A stretch of DNA of 64,000 nt from Morella rubra (lineage: Eukaryota; Streptophyta; Magnoliopsida; Fagales; Myricaceae): the NCBI GenBank assembly GCA_003952965.2, contig CM025850.1, positions 17,980,376 through 18,044,375 on the forward strand. Direction: 5' to 3'. The notes beneath the pieces were generated by a model. It was not told the DNA's origin. It saw only the letters and a list, made by a program, of their open reading frames with translations, and made no database searches. The position numbers were made by a program, and so were the translations under genes. Shown here piece by piece: positions 24,101-33,922 of this stretch (position 1 is its first letter; each line of letters opens with the position of its first letter).

Positions 24101-26150
24101 TCTTTAGCATGAACCAGAGCAAGACAATAAAAATAAATTAGCACCATGCATAAGATGATAAGATGAGTAAATCACGTGAAGTAAGATAAACATGAACCCA
24201 AGAAATCAGAAGCAAGGCTGCAAATATGTCATCTTCAAGCATTTTGTGCACACAATTCTTCCTGATGGTTACAAAACACGGAGAACACTATTCAATCACT
24301 TACAATGACATCTTTCTGAAATCATCTTCTCAAAGGAAAATTATCTAGACACATTATATAAGGCCTTACAAACATTTTTCTTTGAGAAATGAAAGCTGAA
24401 AGCTTCGCCTAAAAGATTCAATTCCATATGAGCTCTTTACGTTCCAGATAATGGACACCTTACAAACAAAATCAGCACGTATAATTCTTTGTGACATCAT
24501 AACATGATTACCAAAATCAGTAAGGAACTATCAACACCAATAAATTTGTTTTGTTCAGTCTGAAATTACTATTCATAACTTTTCTTTCTTATCATGCTAC
24601 CATTACATCGATCACCAAAATTCCAATAACCACACACAGATTTTGTCTAAGCGGTTTAAATAGATGGATGAATAGAAGTGACCTAACATATTGAATATGA
24701 TAAAGCTATAGATAATGGACCACATCATCTAACAAAAAGGTCAAACCCAGTGACCATACACCTTTTGTTGCATGCTCAAGTCCAACAACAGGGACTTATA
24801 ACCAAAATAAGGCATACTAAAATCACTAATGATGTAAAATACATAAAATATATTATCCTATCTAGTGCTACTTAACAAATAAGGCAAAATTTTGTATTGG
24901 ACCATATGTCTGTTCCATTAGATTTAATTTTAAGCAGTGTTCAACAAAATAAGTCATCCTATACAAGGGACATTAGGAGGAAGAAAAAACTAGAGCACTG
25001 ACAGGTTTGCGAGCCTCTGGATTCTCTCTTCCATTTCCATTCGTGAAACTCGTGGCTTATCCACAACATCATTGGATTCATCAAAAGTCTTGAAGGCAGC
25101 CCTTTCCACCTCTAAACCATCACCATGAATTCTTTCAGAGGAAGCCCTACTGCCTCTAGTAAATTTCCCATAATTGTACAGGAATCTATTGTTAGCTTCT
25201 TCTTCAACTTGAATATATTTCTTTTCAAGTCTACCTTGCACCTTATCTCGTCGAACACCTATTTTCTCTTCCTTAAAGGTTTTCCAGGGTGACTTGGGAT
25301 CCCCATGGCCACCCTCATTTCCCTTCTTCCTCAACATACCCAATGAATTTGCATCATAAACACGCTGCCCTTCTACGTCAATGCTATGGCGCTTGCTTTG
25401 AACAGGACCCAATGACCTTGAACTTTTTTGTGCATTACGAGCCTTTGAACTTCTATCCATGTGGGAGTTGTCCATTTCTTGTCCGGTCATGACAGTCTTG
25501 TGTTTCGACAAGATTACCTTCGGCGTGCCTCCCCCTGGCTTTTTCCCCAAGCGAGTATTTACATTACCGTCTCGGGCATCATTTTCATACTTGAATTGTT
25601 TAGTTCCTTTCCCTTTGTAACTAAGTTTACCTCCAACGCAGCTTTCTTTGCCCATGCCGCCATATTCATGGACAGACAAACTTTCTCGTTCTACAACTTT
25701 GAATGTCTTTTCTTCTTCCAAACAGCACTCAAACTCCTCCAATTTTACGGTTTCTTCACCTCCTTCCGTTGGGAATGTCCTGGAAAGATCCTTTTCTGTC
25801 GAATCACCACGCTGCTTGTGTTTCTTCCTATCGTTTGCTTGATTTTTGTCCCTCCTAACCCTAACCAACTCCATTGTTTTCACATACTCGCTGAAGGCTG
25901 GCTTAAACTCGAGTTCTTTCTCAATAAGCCCGCCACCAACCAACCGATTATCAGACTCTTCCTTCAAAGCACTAATTATTCCCGAGTTCTGTAATTTAAC
26001 GCTTAAGACTCGAATCTTCCTAACACTTGAACAATTAGGAAAAATGGGTCTCCAAGGAATAGAATTGCAGTTATAATTCGATGCAAAAAGACCACTTCTT
26101 TCAAAATAGGAGACACCCATTTGACTATTTGTCATAACAAAACCAACCAT
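6112..26150 (-). CDS. EMB2279: P-class pentatricopeptide repeat protein, EMB2279/SOT5-like, plastid
   Basis: Nine coding exons (minus strand) are inferred: 26150-25003, 24085-23894, 19289-19208, 19059-18868, 17171-17058, 15644-15554, 15474-15317, 7556-7125 and 6513-6112. All introns are GT-AG and the phases join exactly, giving 2811 nt and 936 residues. Residues 1-382 hold a possible transit peptide and a charged, low-complexity region ending in MEMEERIQRLA. From about 390 come 35-residue helical PPR repeats (for example the VTYTGLIQACLDSG and VTCNIMLKAYLLHG starts), then a C-terminal helical tail without E or DYW domains. This matches Arabidopsis At1g30610 (EMB2279/SOT5), which is reported to be needed for embryo development and for splicing of plastid rpl2 and trnK introns. 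The start was chosen as the first ATG of the open exon. The 7.8 kb seventh intron contains a full-length LINE. The related DG1 family is the main alternative identity. Confidence 0.88.
9691..9705. repeat. Target-site duplication, left copy of LINE
   Basis: ATTGTCTGAGCTTTT here recurs exactly at 15181-15195. The last Ts merge into the 20-T run (9702-9721) that is the LINE poly(A) tail on the minus strand, so the inner border is uncertain by up to four bases. Confidence 0.92.
9787..13300 (-). pseudogene. LINE ORF2: endonuclease, reverse transcriptase, zf-RVT; frameshifted and internally deleted
   Basis: About 13242-12300 gives the endonuclease (SGDFNVSRFPSE, then CSDHFSIL with the catalytic DH). 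About 12301-11039 gives the reverse transcriptase with ALSRMLTKL and the FFADDTLIL active-site motif (FADD, as usual in plant LINEs). About 11153-10422 continues with the thumb (LAGWKRSYLSKGGRVTLIKS). About 10527-9787 gives the zf-RVT region (FAPMRVSFFVWEA, then CxLC and HLFLHC). Three single-base frameshifts separate these parts, near 12300, 11150 and 10500. The endonuclease lacks its first 60-70 residues, including the NVRGL and QETK motifs, because ORF1 runs almost directly into the WCCLEAIGASGG segment. The product would be inactive. Confidence 0.93.
13209..15019 (-). pseudogene. LINE ORF1, broken
   Basis: The first 1.0 kb (15019 to about 13990) is open and begins MRIASMAFFRSLVIKAKTF. It contains a conserved block typical of one plant LINE ORF1 type (SIRVGRYGVVWLANMF, then CGRYVALAEFGD and GAVMIPEGSS), probably involved in RNA binding. 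A frameshift near 13990 moves the reading to the 13994-13209 frame, which carries one in-frame TAG at 13476-13478. The C-terminal half is Ser, Gly and Pro rich, and no zinc knuckle is obvious. At about 13300-13240 the ORF runs into the truncated endonuclease of ORF2. I know no precise biochemical role for this ORF1 type. Confidence 0.8.
15181..15195. repeat. Target-site duplication, right copy of LINE
   Basis: This is the exact partner of 9691-9705 and marks the LINE 5' junction. Removing one copy plus 9706-15180 leaves an ordinary intron of about 2.3 kb. Confidence 0.92.
17396..17411. repeat. C16 homopolymer in PPR intron 4
   Basis: A run of 16 Cs is followed by GGGCC. Such runs are rare in this AT-rich context and are often miscounted in assemblies. 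Confidence 0.8.
18088..18135 (-). mobile_element. Ultra-short LINE insertion scar (10 bp insert, 19 bp duplication)
   Basis: TGTCTGATGCTCTTATTTA occurs at 18088-18106 and again at 18117-18135, separated only by TTTTGATAAG. That insert is identical to the 3' end of the LINE at 9718-9727 (poly-T then GATAAG). The simplest reading is a target-primed insertion that aborted after about 6 bases plus tail. It lies in PPR intron 4. The alternative is an unrelated local duplication. Confidence 0.72.
19069..19121 (-). mobile_element. Ultra-short LINE insertion scar (19 bp insert, 17 bp duplication)
   Basis: AATAAAACAGGAAATTT occurs at 19069-19085 and 19105-19121. Between them are a T run and GGGTAAGT, which resembles a LINE 3' end (ACTTACCC plus poly(A) on the minus strand) of a subtype slightly different from the 9.7 kb element. 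It lies in PPR intron 3, only about ten bases from the exon 4 acceptor. Confidence 0.68.
19596..19921. mobile_element. MITE with long imperfect inverted repeats
   Basis: The left end begins GGGAAAAATATACTTTGCAC. The right end, reverse-complemented, reads TGGAAAAATTACACTCTACAC, and both continue into diverged inverted arms containing CTACACCATT-like words. No coding capacity. Related ends occur near 56741 and 61482. Confidence 0.68.
19904..20053. repeat. 78 bp tandem duplication next to a MITE
   Basis: GAGTGTAATTTTTCCAT followed by words such as CAGTATCTCATAATTTCCCC begins at 19904 and recurs in diverged form at 19982. The unit starts inside the MITE right end, so the duplication came after the MITE inserted. 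Confidence 0.75.
21335..21533. mobile_element. MITE with CTAAAATTTTAAC repeats
   Basis: An AT-rich element with inverted-repeat words around CTAAAATTTTAA at both ends and an internal stretch shared with 45411-45608 (AAAAGTAATGATTTGATGG in opposite orientation). No ORF. Two copies in one window support a dispersed family. Confidence 0.62.
22481..22911. mobile_element. MITE with about 55 bp terminal inverted repeats
   Basis: The left end (ATCATAGCACCCCCATATTT...) matches the reverse complement of the right end (ATCATGGTACGCCCTATATT...) for about 55 bases with scattered mismatches. The interior is AT-rich and non-coding. It lies inside PPR intron 2. Confidence 0.75.
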
Positions 26151-26640
26151 ATGGACACACCGCCCACAATTTCAGAACCACATTTCCCAAAACATCCCAA
26201 TCAACTTCCTAAAACCTTGCCGAGCTAACTATAGGAACAATGCTAAGCGCACAATGAACATTGAAGAAAACCAGTAAAAAGGAGGGTGGATTCTACTTCA
26301 AGAGGACTGGAAGGAGCACTACAAGAGCTTTTGGAAGATGTCAACCAAAATTTTAACTGGCAGGTCCTTTCCGGCTACAGGGAAGCGTGTTTTATCACCA
26401 GGGACTGAATGCAGGATGTCGGCCTAGGATGATATGAATTACACGTTCCAAGACGAGAACACAATTGGGCCTTGACTTGGCTTCTCCCTCGCAGAACAAA
26501 AGAAAGATGTTAGAAAGATATGACGGTTGGCGTTGCAGTCATCAGCCCTGAGTGTGAGAGTGCGGGACAGGAGATGGAGAAGGAAGACGGGTTTATAAGA
26601 TAGGCAACCGATAAATCCCAATTACAAGTGATTTTTTAAC
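26151..26640 (-). promoter_or_regulatory. 5' UTR and proximal promoter of the PPR gene (inferred)
   Basis: The start codon ATG at 26150-26148 has an in-frame extension upstream without a further good ATG. The less AT-rich block to about 26620 is plausible 5' UTR, and strongly AT-rich DNA begins at about 26640. No clear TATA box was assigned. Confidence 0.35.
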
Positions 26641-27990
26641 CTTTAAAATTACGATTTTATCCTCACACAATCATCATTATTTAAAAAATTATAAAATAAG
26701 ATCTCAAAAATTATAATAAAACAGTCTAAAGTATCTAAAATCATTAACAATCTGGAAAAAAAAATTAAAATGTAAAATACCAAGATTCAATTGTTAAAGA
26801 ATGTATATTATAATTATGATCAAAAAAGAAATTGTCACTTTATTTTTTTCGGGTCATTGGGGAGACAAACGCTGATGATCAAAATTTACACATACAATAA
26901 CCATTAACCATAATAAGGTGCGTATATACGAATATTATATATATATATAAAGCAGTATGTAGCCATTCACGTCATCGGGAGCAATCAAAACTCTTTTTCT
27001 ACAAATACTCTCCTCAATCGACTCGATTCCTTCAGCAACATTGCAAATCTTCAAGTATTTTCCCAAAATCTGATAAAGGAAAGTTGTTCTTGTAGATTAA
27101 TTAACCCCATTGGATTGCTTTGACGATTCTCTATTAATGTCTCAAAGGAAACTACTTGATTTCATCAGCTTCTAGGAAGGGGATCAATATGCAATCAACT
27201 TCCGGTTCCCAATGGGAATGTTGGCAATTTGGCAAATGTGAAAATCTTCCATGGACATGGCTCGAAGACTCATGACTCACCCACTCAATACACTGTTTTT
27301 TTTTTTTTATTCTGAAGAGGACAGAAATCACCGAACAGTCCCAAATGAAGGAGAAGAAAGAACAATTCAAACTCTGGGGTAAACAAAGGGCAGAGTTGAA
27401 TGGACACTCTAAAAACAAAAATTATCCTAATACTGATAATGGGATCAATAATTGACGAATCACTTGATTTATGGTCAACACTTCAGAGTAAATGCACCTC
27501 GAATTTCACGTAATTCCCTTCTGCAAAATAACAAAGATGAGCATGGACACCGGGTAAGGCACCTCCAATGCCTAAGTCAGTATTTTGGTATTTCAATCTC
27601 TCTATTCAAAATCTTACGAATCACTTACTTTCCTTCTTCTTGACACTTTGCTTTTATAACCCTTTCTCCACGTCCTTGCGTTTTCCTTTTTCGAGGAATT
27701 TGATCCCTCGTACCATCATGTCCCGGGGTGTTCTCTTCACACGTCTCCATAGTGGGCAATTGCTTTTGTAGAGGGAACGTCGAGATCGTAGGGCTACTAC
27801 ACATTATAAGTTGGCTATAACTATTGATGACGCGTATCGTGGTTTCTCTTTCTTTCGAGCTTGGTGTGATATGGGCCTAGTGTTGTTGTTGGGCTTTTCG
27901 TGCATACGATCATATTCATCCAGCTCAAATTGATTTGGGCTGAATTGATTCAGTTTCGGTATCATCAGAGTCCCCCCATTCTCGAGCAGA
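26641..27990. other. AT-rich intergenic DNA
   Basis: No supportable coding region. There is a TA-rich run near 26937-26950 and an A/T homopolymer near 27296-27309. The minus-strand frame at 27995-27804 may be a diverged continuation of the ORF at 28414-27992, but it is interrupted. Confidence 0.4.
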
Positions 27991-27991
27991 T

Positions 27992-28414
27992 TCATTTATG
28001 AATCAAGTTGAGAATGTTCGTTGATGCTTTCGTATACAAACGTAGATGTATATCGAAACTAATGTTTAATGAACTGAATTTTTTATTAATGATCATATCG
28101 GTCCAAGGAGGAATTGTCCATTCAATTACATCTCCATTGAAACCTAAACATATGTCACAATAAAAGAATTCCTTGTTCGCATAGCAGATGTCGCAGAAAT
28201 AGCATCTGTAGGTGGTCCACCATTCCGCAAACAACGTTGGTTGGCCTGCTTCTTTAGGAATGTAATAGTAATCTTCTTTAGAACATTCCATTCTTTCCTT
28301 TAATCGGTATTGATGTAACTTGGTGCGTCCCCATCTGGCTGTTGCCCAGTCTATCATGGCATTACGTATGACTCCCATTTGTTCCATCGTTAGTTGTTCC
28401 CTAAGCTCTGTCAT
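27992..28414 (-). CDS. Unrecognised Cys-rich ORF, 140 residues, probably a gene fragment
   Basis: The open frame has normal-looking composition: a helical start (MTELREQLTMEQMGVIRNAM) then a compact aromatic and cysteine cluster, YRCYFCDICYANKEFFYCDIC, with three CxxC-like pairs that could bind zinc. After it the frame becomes AT-rich and less protein-like. I do not recognise the family. An F-box pseudogene of the same orientation lies 1.6 kb upstream (30356-30006), so this could be the C-terminal part of that broken gene. That link is inference. No promoter or complete gene structure is evident. Confidence 0.35.
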   Translation of the reverse strand: MTELREQLTMEQMGVIRNAMIDWATARWGRTKLHQYRLKERMECSKEDYYYIPKEAGQPTLFAEWWTTYRCYFCDICYANKEFFYCDICLGFNGDVIEWTIPPWTDMIINKKFSSLNISFDIHLRLYTKASTNILNLIHK

Positions 28415-29009
28415 TATGGCAATGACAATTCGTCTTACATCTCCTCCCTAGTGATGATAGGCCAAGGCGATGAGATATTTGGCCTTTGTATTCCCTTCCT
28501 TTGTCAAGGTGTAGACCTCTTTTAGTTATTCTTCGACTGTTGCGCTCTAGCACATCTTCTCACTACCACGGATGAAGAGCTCATGTGGGTTTTGACACTT
28601 AGAGCATTTGTTGCTTAGAGTTAGCCATGTCTCTATAGGAAAGAATGGAGGTTGTATGTCTTTGAGCTTTAGTCTCCAATATACGATAGATTCATGGGCT
28701 GCCTTACAAATTTTCTTTGATATTGTGCAAAGGCCTTGCCATTCCCTTAGGTTGTCGTGGATTACCCAGCTTATTATCTCAGCTCAAAGTTCTTCAGGTA
28801 GGTTTTGGCTAGGGTTTTGCTTTGATGGTTGCATTTTTGGCTCACAGGTTGTCCTTCCTTCTGTCAAGTGGTCCCCTCTTTATATCTATATATCTATATA
28901 TTTTGCTGGTTATTTTTCAAAAAGTTATTCAAAAAACCTTTCGATTGATCGTGCGTCGTCTCTTTATTTCTTGAGCGACATGTTCCCTTTTAATTTTAAT
29001 TTTTCAGCA

Positions 29010-29413
29010 TTTAGTGCTTTGACTATTTATCGTCTACGAGTGACACGTGGCCACTACAAAATCTTTTAACAATCATTGGAGCTAGCGTGCCTTCCTCTCC
29101 TGTGTCTTGAGCAGCACGTAACTTTTAATGAAGCAATTTCTGACTTTTGACGCTCCAGCTACTTACCGTCTGCAGATGACACGTAGCCAATGTAAACCTT
29201 CTTTCAACTATTGGAACTGATGTGCATCACTTCGTTGTGCTTTGGGCAATCCGTTGCATTTAATACAGCAACCTTCGACTCTTGATGCTTTGGCTGATTA
29301 TCGTCTAGGGATGACACGTGGCTAATGTCAGTCTTTTGATGACTGTTGGAACAAATGTGCATCATTTCATCACGCCTTACGCAGTCTGTTGCATTTAATG
29401 CAGCAGCTTTACG
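29010..29413. repeat. Three tandem copies of a 135 bp unit carrying a G-box-like core
   Basis: The word TGACACGTGGC (or TGACACGTAGC) sits at 29041, 29177 and 29312, offsets of 136 and 135. Surrounding words such as TTTAATGCAGCA and GGAACTGATGTGCATCA also recur with about 20-25 percent divergence. The first and third units contain a perfect CACGTG. Confidence 0.85.
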
Positions 29414-29776
29414 ACGTCTGACAATTCAAGGCTATGCACACCATATCAGCTTTATTTGGGCAGTTGTTACCAAATATGGTTTACGTTCCCATCATCAGCG
29501 ATGTGCAGCTACTGTCTTGTTAGTTTATTTTTGGCAGTTTTATCCTTTTGATTGGATTGTAACCATCTGGTTTGATTTTGAATGGGATATTTTATTTCAT
29601 ACCATGCAATCCATAAAAAGAACTTTTACAAAATAAAAGTTAATTTCATTAATTACTGGAAATGAAACAAAATATCTGGATCGGGCCATTGCCTCAATAT
29701 GTATTTGTGGAGGTGTTTAAACACCCTATTCACATAGCATACTTTACAGAGGTTGATTTTTTTGCCTTTTCTCCCG

Positions 29777-29800
29777 CAGTCCACCATGAAGGGTGGACTG
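29777..29800. repeat. 9 bp stem hairpin
   Basis: CAGTCCACC (29777-29785) and GGTGGACTG (29792-29800) are exact reverse complements around a 6-base loop. It lies 21 bases left of a longer perfect palindrome and has no evident terminator role in a plant context. Confidence 0.75.
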
Positions 29801-29820
29801 TAGCCAGCTGGACAAAGGAC

Positions 29821-29844
29821 ATAATTTTCCACGTGGAAAATTAT
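29821..29844. repeat. Perfect 24 bp palindrome centred on CACGTG
   Basis: The half-site ATAATTTTCCAC is followed directly by its exact reverse complement, giving a 24 bp self-complementary sequence with a G-box at its centre. Length and perfection exceed what is expected by chance in 64 kb. Confidence 0.9.
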
Positions 29845-30005
29845 TCCTCCATATCCGATATGGTGTGTTAGCTAGCCCTTCATCGTCTTCGTCAGCACTC
29901 TCATCCCTTTTCTCCCGAGCTGCATCCTTAAGCTCCAGATCATGTCTCGAGCTTGCTGATGAAACATTTCCTCCTCCGCAGATGTTAGAGGATTGCCAGG
30001 AAGTA

Positions 30006-30356
30006 TCAGGCTAATTTGTGCCCTTCTGCAGCTGCTCCTCTCAGCTTGTTGATGGCTTCGGGGGTAGCCCCTTCTTCACGAAGTTGTTGGGATGCCTCCA
30101 TAAAGACTTCTTGAGGATTCCTCACTTCTTGGCAGTGTCGTTTGAGTCGATGCCATATGTCGGTTGGCAGCCAGGGAGTTGAATCATCTTCAAGATTCAT
30201 CCTCCTGTAGGACAAATCGTTTAAAGCTGCATGATAGAACTCTCGAGACACCAGTTTAAACTGTTTTCAGTCATCAATATTTTGCTTTGCCACATAGCTA
30301 GCAATGATGGTGAGGACGTCGAGAGGAAGGTAAGGGAGTTGGTTAACTTCACCCAT
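30006..30356 (-). pseudogene. F-box protein, At2g35280-like N-terminal remnant
   Basis: From ATG at 30356-30354 the frame reads an F-box (LPYLPLDVLTIIASYVA, then KQFKLVSREFYHAA) interrupted by one TGA about 30 codons in. It then reads a helical region with a Sel1-like end (AINKLRGAAAEGHKLA). Plant F-box proteins of the At2g35280-like group have this order: F-box, then a short Sel1-like repeat with RAAEKGH-type motifs. F-box proteins dock substrates to SCF ubiquitin ligases. Here a stop at 30006-30008 follows and the continuation is broken, so function is unlikely. The Cys-rich frame at 28414-27992 may be its separated tail. Confidence 0.62.
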
Positions 30357-31061
30357 TTTGTTGAAGTCATTTTTTTGTTGTTTCATCCATGGATTCATGT
30401 CTATCCTTTCATAGACGTTGCTACCAACGTGTCCGTTTGATCATAGCCTTCATGTGCATGTAGTGGGCATCAATGTGGCTTCATTTCCGAGTTTATTTCG
30501 GCATGTTCTTGAATTTCCCTTAGAAAACGCTTACGTTTATCTACCACAATGATGGTACTTCAGTAATTTTGCTTGATCATCCGCTTTTCTGCAAACTTTA
30601 TGACTATTTCGATTTATGCAATAGTGGTTTAGTGGGCATCGTTTTGAAATTTTCAAAAAATCTCTAACGTGTCATATCCTGTACCTGGCCTTCGTATAAT
30701 TTCATCTTTTTTCTTCCACTAACTATACTGTTGGTACTGCTATTCCTCACAACTGTTCAGTTGCAGGTTTAATTGACATCGTTACGAGCTTCTCAAGGAA
30801 TCTTTTGGAACAGTGTGTCTTTATTGTGGGCATTTCGATCATTGGATTTTCCCTATTTAGGGCTAATTCCTCGGCTTATTAGCCTTTACGCCTTTTCTTG
30901 TTTTTTGAAGCTTTCCTTCATGCTCTCTTGTTATCTTGCTTTCTTGCCTTCTATTTTGTGCTTGCTTTCTTGCCTTCATACAATGATCGATGGTGGAACG
31001 TCTTCAGGAGGTGCTGCTAAGGCTATGAAGGTTTTGGAGAGGCGCAGAGGTCGTTGAGGCC

Positions 31062-32350
31062 CTAGCAAGATGAAGCAAATGGACCTCGATTCCTTTCACA
31101 CCGATTACCATCTTCTGTCGAGAACTCGTTTCTGCCTTCCATTTCCTGGGGAGACGCCTTATACCAGGGGGCCATTGGGGAAATATGCTTCTTCAAGGCT
31201 CTTTTGAAATGTGGGGTAAGATTTCGTCTTCCCTTAAGTGTTTGCCTGATCTTGAGGGCTTTGCGTATCTCTCCGACCCAAATTGTTCCCAACAGTTAGA
31301 GGGTTTTATTGGGTTGTGTTGTTTTATGGCCCATGTATCTCGGGCAGGACTGTCAATTGACTTTGAGGGAGTTTTTTTGGTTTTATACTCTCATTTCTTG
31401 TTCCTAAACTGACCAATGTTGGTACTTTCGCCCTTGTAATCAAATGGCTTCTTTGGTTGCTCATTATATTGACAATAATAAGGAATGGCATGAGCCTTTT
31501 TTCTTTATGTTTGGTGTTGGATGGAAAAATTTTCCCTATGAAACCTCGCGGAGTGAGTCTTCCTTGTGCTAGGCGTTTGGCTCTGCTCTAGAGTGTCATA
31601 AGAGAGAGGTCCCAAGCCTTAATAGTGAGGAGTGGGCTCAGGTGGCTACCATTGTTGATATTGGTTCTATAGACTAGACTATCTTTCTTAGTAAGGAAAA
31701 CATTGAGGATATTCTTGGCTATGCTCAACCTAAACCTTCCACTAGGGTGAGTTCTTCTCTCAAGGTTAAGAAGGGTTCCTGTGACCGTTCTTCTCGTGAT
31801 GATTCTAGGAAAGGTTCTTCTCGCCTTTCTTTAGGAGGTGCCCCTTCTAAATGGAAGCATTCTTACGAGGCTGAAGGTTCTTCCCACTGTTCCTTTTCCA
31901 AAAAGAGAAAAAGTCTCTTCCCATTGCTTCTGATGCTGAGGAGGAGGAATGTGTGGTTCCTTTGGACCGTAGATCTTCAAAGCACAAGACAAACAGAGGT
32001 TAGTGCCTTTTATTGTAAACTTTTCCTTTCTTCCATTTGTTCATGGGTATGTTGTGATCTTGTTGCTTGCAAGTTTTCAGGATGTGCACCGTATGTTTAA
32101 CCCTATCTCTAAGGTTCATACGAAGGTGGCAGATCCCAAGATTAGGGATATTCTCGAGGTAGGGGTTCCCTCTTTCAGCCTCGTATACCGGCGAGTCCTT
32201 CTCCTACTCTTGGTGGGACATCCCTGCCTTCTGGGGACTTCCAGCCAACTTGTTGTGCTGACATCCGACTTGCCTAGAACTCCCATTGTGGATTATTCAG
32301 ATGTTGTCAATGAAGATCAACCCAGCACTCCTTTGGGTCCTAGAACATAG
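31062..32350 (+). pseudogene. Gypsy-type transposon protein (Transposase_28-like) remnant
   Basis: Reading through stops and shifts gives the order known from plant Transposase_28 / gag-like proteins of Gypsy-related elements. First comes a PGETPYTRGP segment, then a (G)VRFRLPLSVCLILRALRIS block followed by QIVPNSWRVLLGCVVLW. Next are KEWHEPFFFMFGVGWKNFP and EEWAQVATIVDIGSI, and finally a Ser/Lys-rich tail (SSSLKVKKGSCDRSSRDD). At least four stops or frameshifts break it. It ends close to 32525, where Copia gag sequence begins, suggesting truncation at that junction. Confidence 0.58.
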
Positions 32351-32524
32351 TTGTTCTATTAGATTCCGCCTCTTCGAGTGGGTCGAATTTACTTTAAGCC
32401 GGAGTTGATTCCGAGGTCCAATCCGGGGTGCTTCCACAACCAGAGGTTCTTCATGTGATCTCCCCATCGGTGGAAGTACCTTCTTCGCAGCAGCCTAGTG
32501 TACTTAGGGCCCCCTTGTTAGCGG

Positions 32525-33922
32525 TTTGGGCAGTATTTATTTTCAATCTATTGATTATGATTTATGGTTATACATATTAAATGGTCACATATTCCTACAA
32601 AAAAAGTTGGAGAGGTTGAAACCCTCAAAAACGAAAATGAATATAGTGACCTAGACAAAAAGAAAATCTCTCTAGATGCAAGAGCTATGAACATATTATA
32701 TTGTGCTTTAGATAGAGGAGAGTTTAATAAAATATCTTCTTGCACAAATGCTAAGAAAATTTGGCATGCTCTAGAGATTACACATGAAGGGACAAATCAA
32801 GTCAAAGAGTCCAAAATTAGTAGTATGTTTGTCCATAACAATGAGTTATTTAAAATGACACCGGAAAAATCCATTAGTGACATGTATACTAGATTTACCA
32901 ACATTATAAATGCTTTGAATGCACTTGGTAAATCTTATACTAACTCAGATTTGGTGAGAAAAATCCTTAGGTCACTACCAAAGTCTTGGGAAGCAAAGGT
33001 GACCGTGATTCAAGAGGCTAAAGATCTCACCAAGCTACCTCTAGAAGAGCTTCTTGGATCCCTCATGACCCATGAGATCCAAATGCTCGAAAATGAAGAT
33101 GAGAGCAAGAAGAAGATGAGGATCGCTCTCAAATCTTCCATAATCAAAGATTAGGATGATGATGAGGAAGACAAAGTCTTGATGACTAGAAAGTTCAAGA
33201 ACTTCCTCAAAAGAAAGAAAGAGAAGAGAAGCCTCAAATACAAGAAGACATCATGGAATGTTAACGATGAAAGCTCCTCCGAAGAAGAAGAAGATGGAGA
33301 AATCGCTAACATGTGCCTCATGGCATTTGAGGATGATGATGAGGTATACTCTTCGGATGATGAACCTAAACTTTCATATATTGAACTTCAAAATGCCTTT
33401 GATGAACTTCTTTGTCAATTTGAAAAACTTGGTTCAAAATATACATCCTTGAAAAAGAAACTCATTTTGATCTCAAAAGAAATTGATTTATTAGAAAATG
33501 AGAGAAATACTCTAAAGCTTGAAAATGATTTACTCCAACAAAAAGCTTTAGAATTTGAAAAGGAGAAAGTTGCTTTGAACAACAAAATAGTTTCTCAAAG
33601 CAAAATCCTTGAGAAGTTTACTCAAGGAAAGAAATCTTTGGATTTGATTCTTGGTAGTCAAAGATGTGTCTTTGACAAAAGTGGCTTAGGCTACAAGCCT
33701 TCTATTCACCAAAAATATTTTAAGAACTATTTTTTGAAGGCTAAGTCTTTTTGTGCACCTACTCAAACATGTCATTTTTGCAACAAAGATGGGCATCTAA
33801 TTTTTTATTGTGCATTGAAGAAACTTGGGAGCAAGACTCTCAAGAAGACATGGGTTCCAAAAGGAACCAAGGCTAACACCGAAGGACCCAAGAAAGCTTG
33901 GGTACCAAAAATGGTTTCTTGA
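32525..33922 (+). pseudogene. Copia gag (UBN2 domain and CCHC knuckle), broken
   Basis: The UBN2-type gag core spans about 32600-33150 (ARAMNILYCALDRGEFNKI, KKIWHALEITHEGT, LRSLPKSWEAKVTVIQEA). One TAG at 33152-33154 interrupts an otherwise continuous frame. It goes on to an acidic linker, a long coiled coil (about 33390-33640) and a CCHC zinc knuckle (CHFCNKDGHLIFYC, about 33769-33810), ending at 33922. A frameshift near 32590 and loss of the first 30 or so residues damage the start (IDYDLW motif visible near 32550). Gag would form the virus-like particle and bind element RNA. Confidence 0.88.

Noticed and set aside
25461..25994. 177-codon plus-strand frame opposite PPR exon 1
   Set aside because: Antisense shadow of the charged N-terminal exon of the PPR gene; hydrophobic composition mirrors Lys/Glu codons.
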